A stretch of DNA of 64,000 nt from Anaerosolibacter carboniphilus (GCF_014205875.1 NZ_JACHEN010000004.1:1-64000), one strand, 5' to 3'. Counted from the first letter of the stretch, positions 43,569-53,166 are shown. The notes: a model not told the origin generated them from the letters alone. Translations and numbers: made by a program.

Positions 43569-43608
43569 AAAAAAAAGATGCTCTCATTGAGAACATCTTT
43601 TTTTTTTA
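43569..43608. terminator. bidirectional terminator between convergent genes
   Basis: A-rich/T-rich stem: AAAAGATGCTCTC pairs with GAGAACATCTTTT across ATT, with T-tracts on both strands. It lies between the stops at 43,542 (plus) and 43,606 (minus). Confidence 0.8.
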
Positions 43609-44418
43609 GAAGCCTATGCCAGGTCCAGTAATAAAGTCATCCAGTTGTGGTGGGAAGAATGCTGGTGGCAATTCTTCGTTGAAATCTTCGCATACTGGTC
43701 TGTCTGGTCTTCTTTCACATGGAGCTGGCGGTGGGCAGAAGCCAAATGCAGGGATAACTAACTGTACTTCTAGCTCACACTTGATAACATTATAAATACC
43801 TACTGTAAATTCAGCGCAGCACACATTTTCGTATGGATCATATGCATCACATGAGTTGCAATCTTCTCTGGCTACTCTTGCATCCAATACTCTTGCTACG
43901 ATTTCTAACTTGATGATTTCTTCATCAATAGTTTCTCTGCCAGTTTCCCTAATGATAGCAGCTGGTTCTGGACAGTATAATGGACCAACAGTTTCACTTC
44001 TTCTTAACAGCAGCTCATTATCTGTAGATACTGTACCATCATCAAATACTACATCATATAGGATTCTTAACTGGTAGGTATAGCTGATTAATTTTCTATT
44101 TGTATCGCCAGGTATAGATCTTCGGCTAATTACTCTGAATGATCCAGGAACAAGTCCTTCTACTCTCGCATTAATAATGTCATCAGCGCTGCAGTCAATT
44201 CTAAAACGAAGATTTGGATCGAAAACTATTCCTTGGTCTAGATCTTCTTGTTCACAATCGCCAACTAGACATAGTCTTAATAGACAAGAATCATATACTT
44301 TTGGAATTTGAACGCATACAAGTTCACATGCATTTCCAAACTGCTCTCTTAGTTCTTCTGGAATAACACCAGGCGTATATAAACTAATTCCACAACCTGA
44401 TGGAGTTTGTCTGTACAT
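43606..44418 (-). CDS. Cys-rich protein, possible spore-coat component
   Basis: 270 residues with 15 or so cysteines, several in pairs ('NSCDAY', 'NVCCAEF', 'FCPPPAPC'), and acidic/Arg-rich strands. The middle part ('SYTYQLRILYDVVFDDG', 'ARVEGLVPGSFRVI') looks like beta-sandwich repeats of clostridial coat-like proteins. No signal peptide. The Pro-rich end resembles coat/exosporium surface proteins. This assignment is by composition and context only. GAAAAAGGGGG lies before the ATG. It converges with the propeller gene A and diverges from B. Confidence 0.5.
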   Translation of the reverse strand: MYRQTPSGCGISLYTPGVIPEELREQFGNACELVCVQIPKVYDSCLLRLCLVGDCEQEDLDQGIVFDPNLRFRIDCSADDIINARVEGLVPGSFRVISRRSIPGDTNRKLISYTYQLRILYDVVFDDGTVSTDNELLLRRSETVGPLYCPEPAAIIRETGRETIDEEIIKLEIVARVLDARVAREDCNSCDAYDPYENVCCAEFTVGIYNVIKCELEVQLVIPAFGFCPPPAPCERRPDRPVCEDFNEELPPAFFPPQLDDFITGPGIGF

Positions 44419-44604
44419 ACATTTTCCCCCTTCTTTTTAATAAAATTTGATAAAACACACTCTTTAGCAGTTACAATTGTCTTTTCTAATTGTATATTAT
44501 GTATTGCTTATCTGTTTGGTGATAAAAAATTTAATTCTCTCGTAAATTGGTCTAACATATTGTCTTCCCTGTAATAATATATTTAATTAAGGCGGGTGAT
44601 GTGA

Positions 44605-46128
44605 ATGATTCAGTGGAATAATTTAGATATGATCTTAACCTCATCTATGAAAACCATGAAGTTTTTTTCCCATAATCACAAAGGTGTTGAATACCGAAAT
44701 ATGGACGATGAAAACTCAGTTAGTCTATTTGATGGCAATATCATAGAATACGATATGGATATGGACGAACAGGGGAATTTGGGCATGGCGTTGTTAGACA
44801 ATGCTGGAAAATTGTATTATTTTTTTTATGACGGTCGCAAATGGAGTACCTATGATATACATCACTTTAACCTTCTGTTCGAAGAGATCAAGGACCTGCG
44901 GATCCGATTTTCAATGAACGATCCAATCGTTATTTTTTCCAGTCGCAGTCATTCAAATTCAAATCAGTGGTCGATCAGCATCTTTCAGAAGATTGAGAAG
45001 AATTGGAAGAAAACGATACTTACGAAAGTATATTTAAGTGCGAATGTTGTACCCTATACGATTACAAAGGATAGAAAAGACAATCTATACCTTGTGTATT
45101 TAAGTAATCATAATATCGTATATGATATAAACCTTAAAGTGTTTCATCAACAATCTCAGACATGGTCTGATCCAATTTTCCTAAGCAATTGTATATTTAT
45201 TAAGTACTTTCATATGGATTCCTTGATTGATTCCCTTGGGGGGATTCATTTGATATGGATTGATAAGTATAAAAAGAACTACTGTATCAAATATACCTAC
45301 CGTGGATCCTTAAAAGGAACCCAGTCAAATCCCTCTATTATCATGGAATTTACCGAGCCCCTTATATGGAGTCATTTTTACATGTCACAGCAGTCTATTC
45401 ATATCTATGGCTTTATAAAGGATCGTGTCTATAGAACTTCTAAACAGTTAAAAAATACTTTAGGGCTTTCAAAATGGCAACAGCCGATAGAATTAGACTT
45501 CGATTATGACCATTTGACACTATATAGATCTTTGGGAAATAAAAAAGGTTATTTAGCAAATTTCATACTTACAAGCACTGAAGATGACTATCGTCCTATA
45601 CAGATAGATGAAATTGAGGAATCATCAAAAAATGATTTTATTAAACTAACTAATCATCAAAACATGGAAATTCAAGATCATATTGTAAAGAAAAATCATC
45701 TGGAGTCTTTAGATAGCTATTCTGACGAAAACAAAGACCTTCTTCGATACAAAGCAGAATTGTTTAAGAAAAATCAACAGATCGAAATAAATCAAGGTCT
45801 TGTAAAATCTTTACAAGGAGAAGTATCCTTCATGAAGGAAGAAATAAGGGTTCTTCAGGATCAGCATAAAAAAAGTATCCAGCTTTTGAATGATACTACA
45901 GACAAGTATAAAAAGCTTCATGAGCTCTTAAACCAACATAATCAAATCTTTGAAAGTAGATTGTCTCAACTGGACACCTCAGAGCTAAAAAGAAAACTAG
46001 AGATGCTCTCACAAGAAATACAAAAAAACAGATCGGACGTTTTGGAGTGTTTGACGTCGAATAAAGAGTTGAGAGAAGCTGTAGAAACCCTTCAGCAGGC
46101 TGGCTTTTTTCGGAAGATTTTTAGTTAA
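44605..46128 (+). CDS. propeller-like plus coiled-coil protein (paralogue B), unknown function
   Basis: 507 residues, same plan as paralogue A. Blade-like blocks around 'DEQGNLGMAL', 'DRKDNLYLVY' and 'DSLGGIHLIW' (about 45-310), a polar linker, then a long coiled coil (about 380-495, 'LKRKLEMLSQEIQKNRSDV') and a tail 'GFFRKIFS'. The shared C-terminal F/R-rich tail in A and B suggests a docking or oligomer-anchoring signal. The ATG follows GGCGGGTGATGTGA. A terminator follows at once. Confidence 0.6.
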   Translation: MIQWNNLDMILTSSMKTMKFFSHNHKGVEYRNMDDENSVSLFDGNIIEYDMDMDEQGNLGMALLDNAGKLYYFFYDGRKWSTYDIHHFNLLFEEIKDLRIRFSMNDPIVIFSSRSHSNSNQWSISIFQKIEKNWKKTILTKVYLSANVVPYTITKDRKDNLYLVYLSNHNIVYDINLKVFHQQSQTWSDPIFLSNCIFIKYFHMDSLIDSLGGIHLIWIDKYKKNYCIKYTYRGSLKGTQSNPSIIMEFTEPLIWSHFYMSQQSIHIYGFIKDRVYRTSKQLKNTLGLSKWQQPIELDFDYDHLTLYRSLGNKKGYLANFILTSTEDDYRPIQIDEIEESSKNDFIKLTNHQNMEIQDHIVKKNHLESLDSYSDENKDLLRYKAELFKKNQQIEINQGLVKSLQGEVSFMKEEIRVLQDQHKKSIQLLNDTTDKYKKLHELLNQHNQIFESRLSQLDTSELKRKLEMLSQEIQKNRSDVLECLTSNKELREAVETLQQAGFFRKIFS

Positions 46129-46134
46129 ATCATA

Positions 46135-46169
46135 AAAGGAATGTTATTAAGAAAACATAACATTCCTTT
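46135..46169 (+). terminator. terminator after propeller gene B
   Basis: AAAGGAATGTTAT (46,135-46,147) pairs with ATAACATTCCTTT (46,157-46,169), 13 bp, followed by CTTC. Both strands have T-rich flanks. Confidence 0.75.
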
Positions 46170-46185
46170 CTTCACATTTATTCTC

Positions 46186-46458
46186 CTATCTGTTCACTTT
46201 TATATATTCTGTTTTATTTTCTTCCGTTTTAGATATTTTATAGAGCCCTTGATAGTTGATCTTTGCATGCTTGATGAGTTTGATCGCGCTGTCTAAATCT
46301 TTTTCGGAGATATAGATGGCAGTATTGCATGATTTGCCAACAGCCCTTGGTGCTTTTCTAAATGTACTTTTAATATTATGTCTTCGTAGGAGCTCTTCAA
46401 TATAATATCCATGATAATTTGATGAAAAAACGAAAATGTAACTTTCCTCATGCTGCAC
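46186..46458 (-). CDS. DUF3343 protein (putative Se/S carrier-like)
   Basis: About 90 residues. 'YIFVFSSNYHGYYIEELLRRHNI' (split at 'YHG') and 'PRAVGKSCNTAIYI' are the DUF3343 hallmarks: a beta-alpha-beta fold with a conserved Cys before a strand. Family members are often next to sulfur/selenium transfer genes; the function is not proven. Start GTG 46,458 (10 bp after AAGGAG) or TTG 46,464 (4 bp). It lies alone between the propeller pair and the ornithine operon. Confidence 0.75.
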   Translation of the reverse strand: MQHEESYIFVFSSNYHGYYIEELLRRHNIKSTFRKAPRAVGKSCNTAIYISEKDLDSAIKLIKHAKINYQGLYKISKTEENKTEYIKVNR

Positions 46459-46537
46459 AAGCAATCATCTCCTTGTTCATTCTTTATTATCATACTATTC
46501 GACTGCTTGTAATAAGGAACATATATTAATAAAGATA

Positions 46538-46569
46538 GAAATAGCCTCGGGCATTCCCGAGGCTATTTC
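46538..46569 (-). terminator. terminator at the end of the ornithine operon
   Basis: GAAATAGCCTCGGG pairs with its complement (46,538-46,551 and 46,556-46,569), 14-bp perfect stem, 4-nt loop, followed by TATCTTTATT on the minus strand. Confidence 0.85.
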
Positions 46570-46570
46570 A

Positions 46571-47635
46571 CTATTTCACATGTTTATATATATATTCTGA
46601 TGTCATGAGCTGAAGCAATGAGCCATATTCGATATTAAACCGAACTTCATCTCCAACTGCATAATTTTCTGTACAATCTGTAACATCTACAATGAGATGA
46701 TCACTACTCGCACCTAGAATTGTCATATTTGGATCCAATGGGATTATATTCTGAACAGACATATCCTGTCTTCCTACGGCTAGAATAGCTCTTTTCCGTA
46801 ATCCTTTATCTTCAAAGACTGGTTTATTACCGAAGGCATCCATTCCTATTTCACCAATAGGTACAGATGGCTTTTCTTTTAGTTCGACTATTTCTGTGAC
46901 CAGTGTAAAGGCATCCTGATACGTATCTTGTATTGGATCCCCATAGGCTGTTTCTCTGCCTAAAACAATAGATTCTCCCAATCGCAGGTGATTAATCCTA
47001 TCAGGCATTTCTCCTTTTTCCAAGAGGTAAAGACTGCTTGAATTTCCTCCTGATATAATGGTTAAGGATATATCAAATTTAGCTTCAATGATTTCCCCAA
47101 ACTCAACCAATCGACTCAAATTCGTCTTATTAGGGATGACACCGCCGTAGCAAGTTAGATTCGTACCAATACCCAATAAATTAATATTTTCAAATTTTAA
47201 TATTTCACCAATGGTATGCTCTATATGATCCTGCCATACACCCTCCCGCAGGTCACCTAAGTCAATCATTAATATGATATTATGCATTCTTTCTAATTCT
47301 TTAGCGGCTGCATCCAAAGCAGCAATGGTTTTTATTTCAGAATTTAAGCTTATATCAGCATATCGTACTGTTTCCTTTGCTTGACTTATCATGGGCAATC
47401 TTAACAATAGCTTTTGAGCATTTATCCCCTGCAGTTTTACAAGGTTTTCAATTCTGGAATCGGCTAGCATTGTAACCCCATTATCAACAAGAACTTGGGC
47501 AATTTCAGGAATTCCACAAAAGACCTTCGTTACGCCAGCCGTATCAATTCCTTTTTCTTTACATAATTTGGTCAATGTGAGGGTGTTATGCTTAATTTTA
47601 TTGATATCAATCTCTAATCTTGGACAAATCTGCAT
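46571..47635 (-). CDS. orr: ornithine racemase
   Basis: 354 residues, PLP racemase of the alanine-racemase N-terminal fold. K36 in 'AGVTKV' binds PLP; 'MIDLGDLREGVW', 'GGNSSSLYL' and 'GEIGMDAFGN' are characteristic. It converts L- to D-ornithine, the substrate of D-ornithine 4,5-aminomutase encoded upstream in the same operon. In Clostridium sticklandii this gene (or-4) also ends the cluster. A paralogue lies at 1,414-2,478. Confidence 0.92.
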   Translation of the reverse strand: MQICPRLEIDINKIKHNTLTLTKLCKEKGIDTAGVTKVFCGIPEIAQVLVDNGVTMLADSRIENLVKLQGINAQKLLLRLPMISQAKETVRYADISLNSEIKTIAALDAAAKELERMHNIILMIDLGDLREGVWQDHIEHTIGEILKFENINLLGIGTNLTCYGGVIPNKTNLSRLVEFGEIIEAKFDISLTIISGGNSSSLYLLEKGEMPDRINHLRLGESIVLGRETAYGDPIQDTYQDAFTLVTEIVELKEKPSVPIGEIGMDAFGNKPVFEDKGLRKRAILAVGRQDMSVQNIIPLDPNMTILGASSDHLIVDVTDCTENYAVGDEVRFNIEYGSLLQLMTSEYIYKHVK

Positions 47636-47662
47636 ACAATCTCCTCCTAATCCTAAATCTAT

Positions 47663-47684
47663 AGCCGGGAATTTTATCCCGGCT
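47663..47684 (-). other. intercistronic hairpin between or-3 and orr
   Basis: AGCCGGGA / TCCCGGCT stem with a 6-nt A/T loop in the 54-bp gap between the genes. There is no T-tract, so it may act as an RNA stabiliser or processing site rather than a terminator. Confidence 0.5.
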
Positions 47685-47689
47685 AACAG

Positions 47690-49048
47690 TTAATCTATGT
47701 TCAAACTTTGCTTCATCAAATTTAGGGCAGCTTCTGGATATCTTTTCGATAATACACCAAGGGATGCCATGATGTAATCATTATCTATCAATATCTGAGC
47801 TTTTTTTGTAGGAAGTAAGCTATCACCCTTGTTGTGCTGTGCAATCTGTTTCAGAATCTCAACTCTTCCTGGTAATCTCGTAAGGGCACCACCAGTGCCT
47901 ACAATCCACTTAATATCAGTAAGATCCTTCCCTTCTGCAAGGGTTTTCTTGCCTGCTGGTCCATAGAGATGCCTGAATTTTCCTACATGACGATCCATAG
48001 CTGTCAATACTGCTTCCAAAGTAAGAATTTCCACAAATCGCTTCAATTCATCAGTGTCGGGTATAGGTTTATGCCTGCCCATTACTTCCTCAATATCGCA
48101 GTTCATTTGTTGGGAAAGCTTATCCTTCCCAATTCTTTCCACAATATTCGGCATATTTACATAGACACCCAAATCTCCTTCCACAGTCCTCTTGGCTTCA
48201 GGTTCGGGACTGATCAGAATTCTATTCACCTCTTCACTGCCTGCAGTAACCGAGTGTACATCGGTAGTAGCGCCACCAACATCAAGAGTGACCAGATCTC
48301 CAATGGCTTCTTTCAAAAGTTTAGACGCCTCCATCACTGCACCTGGTGTAGGAATGATAGGTCCTGTAACCAATTCTCGAACTTTTGTCATACCTGGCGC
48401 ATGAACGATGTGGTCCTCAAAGGCATCTTGAATAATCTTTCTGGTTGGTTCAATGTTAAGCTGATCAATTTTAGGATAAACATTCTCCACAACATATAGC
48501 TTATTTGGTTTATTCCTAAAGATTTCTTTGATCTCTTCTTGGTTTTCAATGTTGCCAGCATAGATGATGGGTACATGGGTATCCATATCAGCGATAAGCT
48601 CAGCGTTATAGAGAGCGGTATCCCTTTCACCATAATCTACTCCACCAGCAATTAAAATGAGGTTTGGACGGATTTCCTTGATTTTATTAAGATCAGTCCT
48701 TCTCAGTTTTCCAGCAGTAACATTGTGAATGATGGCGCCTGCTCCCAGAGCAGCCTCTTTTGCAGCCCGAACTGTCATGTCGTAGACGAGACCATGGACT
48801 GTCATTTTTAATCCTCCAGCCGCACTACTGGTTGCCAGCATTTCATCATAGGATATTTCTTCTATTTCAAGTTTTCTTTTTAGATCATCAATTGCACCCT
48901 GCAGACCAATATTCACATCCCCCTCTAAAACTGTTGTGGGAGCCTGGCCTTGACCAAGAAATTTAGGGTGATCCGTATGAATATCAGCGAAAGCGTTTAC
49001 TACTGTTGTAGTGCTTCCTATCTCAGCAACTAATACATTAATTTTCAT
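47690..49048 (-). CDS. MutL/GlmL-family protein (OR-3-like)
   Basis: 452 residues. The actin/Hsp70-like phosphate loop 'AEIGSTTTVVNAF' (about 8-20) and 'TLDVGGATTDVHSV' (about 247-260) place it in the MutL/GlmL family, an ATP-binding protein tied to B12-dependent mutases and probably their reactivation. C. sticklandii has a homologue, or-3, in its ornithine cluster. Position directly after oraE supports care of the OraE B12 cofactor. This role is by analogy. Confidence 0.88.
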   Translation of the reverse strand: MKINVLVAEIGSTTTVVNAFADIHTDHPKFLGQGQAPTTVLEGDVNIGLQGAIDDLKRKLEIEEISYDEMLATSSAAGGLKMTVHGLVYDMTVRAAKEAALGAGAIIHNVTAGKLRRTDLNKIKEIRPNLILIAGGVDYGERDTALYNAELIADMDTHVPIIYAGNIENQEEIKEIFRNKPNKLYVVENVYPKIDQLNIEPTRKIIQDAFEDHIVHAPGMTKVRELVTGPIIPTPGAVMEASKLLKEAIGDLVTLDVGGATTDVHSVTAGSEEVNRILISPEPEAKRTVEGDLGVYVNMPNIVERIGKDKLSQQMNCDIEEVMGRHKPIPDTDELKRFVEILTLEAVLTAMDRHVGKFRHLYGPAGKKTLAEGKDLTDIKWIVGTGGALTRLPGRVEILKQIAQHNKGDSLLPTKKAQILIDNDYIMASLGVLSKRYPEAALNLMKQSLNID

Positions 49049-49064
49049 GTTAATGCCTCGTTTC

Positions 49065-51278
49065 CTACTTATTTGCTAATATCTCATTTCTTCTCTTTAC
49101 TAGGAATGTCGCCACATGAATTCCCTTTGTTCCTCTTCCAAACCCAGCATCCATTCCATACTTCACAGCGATTTCAGGCGTTACTTGGGTACCGCCTGCA
49201 CAGATCATGATTCTATCTCTGACACCTTTTTCTACAGCATAGTCATGAATTCTCTTCATGTTTTTGTAATGGATATCATCATGGCTGATGATCGTTGAAG
49301 CCAATATTGCATCTGCATTTATTTCAATAGCAGCATCTACAAGCTTTTCTATCGGACATGAAGTTCCAAGATATTCAACCTCAATACCCCATTTTTCAAT
49401 GCCACCATGCTTGATATCGATAACTTCTCGCATACCTACGGAGTGTTCATCTTCTCCGACAGTGGCAGCAACTACCTTCATAGGCTTTCCATTAATTTCT
49501 TCCCATAATTCTTCATTGGACATTACTTCTGGTTCGTCAGGCACAACAATGGTATTTAAGTCAATATCAAAGCCAACAGTACCTTTTAACTGAACTCTTG
49601 TAGCTTCGGAAGGATGCATCTCTTCGATATGAATAACTTCTACATCGGTTAATCCAAGCTTTTTACCTACCTCAATCGCAGCATACTCAGCGACCCTTCT
49701 TGATGTTGGTAAAAGTACTTCCACTTGAACAATACCATCGCCCAACCATTGAACTTCAGGTTTGATAAGGGATGTTCCTCTGTACTTTTCAGAATCATCT
49801 AATCTTGTATATACACTATCGCTTTCATCTAATTCATCAATAAATACGATTTTTTCAGGTTTCTCAAAGGTACTACCATCAATTAGCTTAGACGGATTTT
49901 CCACAGCACTTGCATCATACTGGGCCACATTGTTATAGCCGAAGTGAGCAGTGACTGGTGCCAAGTAATCTTCATCTCTTTCAAATACACTACCAAACCC
50001 TAAACCGCCATCGATCTTTCTACCGATTCCATCCCCATGTCTTTCAGGATACATACCAGAATCTACGAAAAATCCTTTTTCTACAGCCTGGAAGTAGCCG
50101 CCCTCTTGAATAATTTCTTCAAGGTATAGCACAGCTCTTTCCTTTAATTCTCTCACCTTGTCTCTTAAGAAGCCTTCTTTTCTCAATTCTACCATTTCCA
50201 TTAGGGAATCAAGAATTGTTAACGTTTGTTTGGCTGTATCACATGCTTCGATATTATACATATGCCATGGAACATTTCTACCTTCATCTGGAGTAATCGT
50301 TGATTGAATATCAGCACTTGTTAATCTTGATAAGAGCATATTCAATACGTGAGTTACAGTCGCTTCCCTCGAAGACGAAGTAATATATTTTGTATTCATT
50401 TGTGCTCTCATCTTATATTCATCAAAGAGTTCTCTGAGGGCAACAGCATAAGGTAAATCATACTTTAAGCTAGGAGCTGGTGCAGCTGTTGGCGGTACAG
50501 TGGATAAGCAAATATTCTCCTTCTTCATTCCTACCTTATAGGAATATAGGGAGTTGATACCGTGCTGTACCATTAGCTCGGGCATAACCTTCCAAGCGTC
50601 TCTAGCTGTTGCGTTAGCGTTATGAGCACCATCAATTTGCGCCATATTTGCCCAAGTCATCACACTTTTTGCTTCTGCAGCATCCACGAAGGATCTAATC
50701 ATATTGATGTTTCTATATAGTACGTTATATTGTGGATCTTGATGGGCGCCGTTAACTCCTTCTTCAGCAAACATAACTGCAATATCAGGACCCGCTACAC
50801 CACTTACATAAGAATGGTAGTTAATAGGACGTCCTACTTCTTCTTCAATTAAATCAAGGGCTTTTCTTTGGGCTCTTACAACTTTTCTTGAAACAGGTAT
50901 TCCACCAATTCCCTGAGGTGTTCCTTCAATTAAACCATCATAGTGGGATTGTCCAGCAGTTCGAATAACCATGATATGGTCCGCACCATGCCATGCTGCC
51001 ATTCTCATTCTACGAATATCATCTTCAAATCTTCCTGAAGCAATTTCAGTAGTAATTGTGTAAATTGGTTGAGGATCAATATTACCCATATAGGCAGCTG
51101 ATGGAATTGGGATAGAATTTTTTAAAGGTTCTGAACAATCATTATATGTGAATGGTCCCATTTGAAGATTTTTAACTTTCTTTCTCCAAGTCCAGCCCCT
51201 TCTTTTTGGTGTGTATTTATCAAGATCTTTCAAGACTTCTCTAACATTGATTTTTTCATTAATTTTTAGTTGCTCCAT
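49065..51278 (-). CDS. oraE: D-ornithine 4,5-aminomutase, large subunit (OraE)
   Basis: 737 residues, the normal length for OraE. It includes a TIM-barrel PLP/B12 region and the C-terminal B12-binding domain with the His motif 'EDEHSVGMREVIDI' (D-x-H-x-x-G, about 617-625). With OraS it moves the amino group of D-ornithine to give (2R,4S)-2,4-diaminopentanoate, using adenosylcobalamin and PLP. The ATG overlaps the OraS stop by one base (TAATG). Confidence 0.96.
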   Translation of the reverse strand: MEQLKINEKINVREVLKDLDKYTPKRRGWTWRKKVKNLQMGPFTYNDCSEPLKNSIPIPSAAYMGNIDPQPIYTITTEIASGRFEDDIRRMRMAAWHGADHIMVIRTAGQSHYDGLIEGTPQGIGGIPVSRKVVRAQRKALDLIEEEVGRPINYHSYVSGVAGPDIAVMFAEEGVNGAHQDPQYNVLYRNINMIRSFVDAAEAKSVMTWANMAQIDGAHNANATARDAWKVMPELMVQHGINSLYSYKVGMKKENICLSTVPPTAAPAPSLKYDLPYAVALRELFDEYKMRAQMNTKYITSSSREATVTHVLNMLLSRLTSADIQSTITPDEGRNVPWHMYNIEACDTAKQTLTILDSLMEMVELRKEGFLRDKVRELKERAVLYLEEIIQEGGYFQAVEKGFFVDSGMYPERHGDGIGRKIDGGLGFGSVFERDEDYLAPVTAHFGYNNVAQYDASAVENPSKLIDGSTFEKPEKIVFIDELDESDSVYTRLDDSEKYRGTSLIKPEVQWLGDGIVQVEVLLPTSRRVAEYAAIEVGKKLGLTDVEVIHIEEMHPSEATRVQLKGTVGFDIDLNTIVVPDEPEVMSNEELWEEINGKPMKVVAATVGEDEHSVGMREVIDIKHGGIEKWGIEVEYLGTSCPIEKLVDAAIEINADAILASTIISHDDIHYKNMKRIHDYAVEKGVRDRIMICAGGTQVTPEIAVKYGMDAGFGRGTKGIHVATFLVKRRNEILANK

Positions 51279-51655
51279 TATTTATCCCCTCCTTTAAACA
51301 TGTTTACAACCTCGTCCCAATGCTTACCCTCCATTAGTTCGAGACCTGCCTGCCGAAGAGGAATATTTTTTTCCTTAGAAACTTTGTATACAACATGACC
51401 AGCACCTTTTCCCATTAATCCTCGATCCATAGTTCCATCTACAATTGCTTTTGCTTCTAAGCTTGAAAAACCCATTCTAAGCAATACAGATCGTTCGATG
51501 GCTGGCGTGGTGTTTTTTCTAGCTAAATCTACCAATGGATCTACGACTTGTTCCATAAGCTCCCAAAATCTTTGCTTTAAGGCTTCATCAGATAATGAGG
51601 CCAGGTGTTTTCTTCTCTCTTGGAAATCGTCTTCCCTTACAATATAACCTTTCAT
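51278..51655 (-). CDS. oraS: D-ornithine 4,5-aminomutase, small subunit (OraS)
   Basis: 125 residues. 'YIVREDDFQERRKHLASLSDEALK' (split) and 'RSVLLRMGFSSLEAKAIVDG' are typical for OraS, and 'LMGKGAGHVVYKVSKEK' ends the core. It binds OraE to form the active heterodimer/tetramer. It is downstream of ortB and upstream of oraE, coupled to oraE by stop/start overlap. Confidence 0.94.
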   Translation of the reverse strand: MKGYIVREDDFQERRKHLASLSDEALKQRFWELMEQVVDPLVDLARKNTTPAIERSVLLRMGFSSLEAKAIVDGTMDRGLMGKGAGHVVYKVSKEKNIPLRQAGLELMEGKHWDEVVNMFKGGDK

Positions 51656-51750
51656 TCATTTCCCTCCTAGTTCTCGTAAGTTCTTGTCAGTGATATAGGG
51701 AGCAAATAACTTTCTGTTATTACTCCCTTCACCTATTCACAATATACCTA

Positions 51751-53166
51751 TCATTCAATATTTCTTTCTTTTAAAACCTCTTTCACAAAATCATAAGAAG
51801 ATTTTGTTTCTTGCACTAAAAATTCTATATCTGCTTCAGTGATTTTTTCAATTTCACGGATTTCTAGACAATTCTTTATATATGATTTCCTGATTTTATT
51901 CATATCAAAATCTCTAGCTTTTATAAGTCTTGGATGCTCAGGAAGTATAATGCTTGTTCCAGGGATCTCTTCCTCAGGATTTCCAAATCGAATCTCAATA
52001 CCATTTTCTCGGGCAAAGGACAGCTGTGCCTGAATATGCTTTCCTGCCCCTGTATACTCAGTTTCCTGTACGACAATAATCTGTTCTTCATCTAGCTCCT
52101 GAGCAATACTGAAAGCCGCGGCCAAGGAAGTATTTCCTGCGGGGCCTCTCTCCAAGCCTTCAAGTTGTGCTAAAGCTTCTGTCATATAAAATACCTCGCC
52201 TTGGGATACCGTTACATATCGATCCATATATCGTAATGGTCTAGCAGCTGATCTCGGTACGTCAGAACGATCTGGCCATGTAGAAAACGGCATGCCAAAC
52301 CCTGTATGACCTGTAGTGAAGGATTTCCTGTTGAACTGTTCATCAGATGCCATGTGAAGGCCTTGTAGGTTTACACTAGCACCAACAACACTTACACTCT
52401 CTGCACCTGCCTTTATTAATCCTCGAGCAGTACCTGTCAAATTACCGCCACCAGCATTGGTACATACGACAACATCTGGGTCCTTACCAATCCTCTCTCT
52501 GAACTGCATTGCTAATTCATACCCAAGAGTTTCAACACCTGCGATGCCGAATGGTGTATATAATGAAGCGTTAAAGTATCCTGTTTCCTCCAATAGTTTT
52601 AAGAAGGTATAAAACAGTTCTGGACCAACGGTCAGTTGTACAACTTCTGCCCCATAAGCCTCGCATTTTCTTGCTTTTTCAATGATTTCAGGTTGTCCTA
52701 CACCTCTGCTGTCATAGCACTCTTGTACAATGATACACTTCAGCCCATGCATGGCCGCTTGACTTGCGACCGCAGCACCATAATTGCCGCTGGTTGCTGC
52801 AATAACACCTTTGTAGCCAAGTTTTTTGGCATGATATACAGCATTTGCTGCCCGTCTTGCTTTAAAGCTTCCAGATGGATTCGACGCTTCATCTTTTATA
52901 AAGATTCTGGCTCCTTTGCCTTTTGGCGCCATCTTTCTTGCTAAAGCGGTTAGGTTTTTTAACTCTAAAATAGGTGTATTTCCTACTCCTGTAGCACCTT
53001 GAATTTTCTGCATCTCCTCAAGGGTATATCCAGTTTCTCTCATCATTTTTTCGTAGTCAAAAGCGATGGAGCCTGATTCAAATATAGCATAGTCAATGCC
53101 AACAGCCTGCTTCATAATCTCATTTCTTCTTGCCATCAGCCCTTGGTAGCTCATATCTTTACTCAT
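51751..53166 (-). CDS. ortB: AKP thiolase beta subunit (OrtB)
   Basis: About 471 residues of PLP fold type II. The PLP Lys lies in 'NPSGSFKARRAA' (about 117-128), with 'AATSGNYGAAVASQ' and 'NAGGGNLTGTARG' around the cofactor. OrtA and OrtB together cleave 2-amino-4-ketopentanoate with CoA to acetyl-CoA and D-alanine. The start is ATG 53,166 after AGGAGGTGAAGTTC; it overlaps the ortA end by 8 bp. Confidence 0.95.
   Translation of the reverse strand: MSKDMSYQGLMARRNEIMKQAVGIDYAIFESGSIAFDYEKMMRETGYTLEEMQKIQGATGVGNTPILELKNLTALARKMAPKGKGARIFIKDEASNPSGSFKARRAANAVYHAKKLGYKGVIAATSGNYGAAVASQAAMHGLKCIIVQECYDSRGVGQPEIIEKARKCEAYGAEVVQLTVGPELFYTFLKLLEETGYFNASLYTPFGIAGVETLGYELAMQFRERIGKDPDVVVCTNAGGGNLTGTARGLIKAGAESVSVVGASVNLQGLHMASDEQFNRKSFTTGHTGFGMPFSTWPDRSDVPRSAARPLRYMDRYVTVSQGEVFYMTEALAQLEGLERGPAGNTSLAAAFSIAQELDEEQIIVVQETEYTGAGKHIQAQLSFARENGIEIRFGNPEEEIPGTSIILPEHPRLIKARDFDMNKIRKSYIKNCLEIREIEKITEADIEFLVQETKSSYDFVKEVLKERNIE

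Noticed and set aside
46293-46493. 66-aa alternative frame at the DUF3343 gene
   Set aside because: It overlaps the DUF3343 frame in another phase; only the DUF3343 frame carries family motifs.
47969-48499. 176-aa plus-strand frame inside the MutL/GlmL-type gene
   Set aside because: It lies fully antisense to a strongly supported gene and has no domain or ribosome site.
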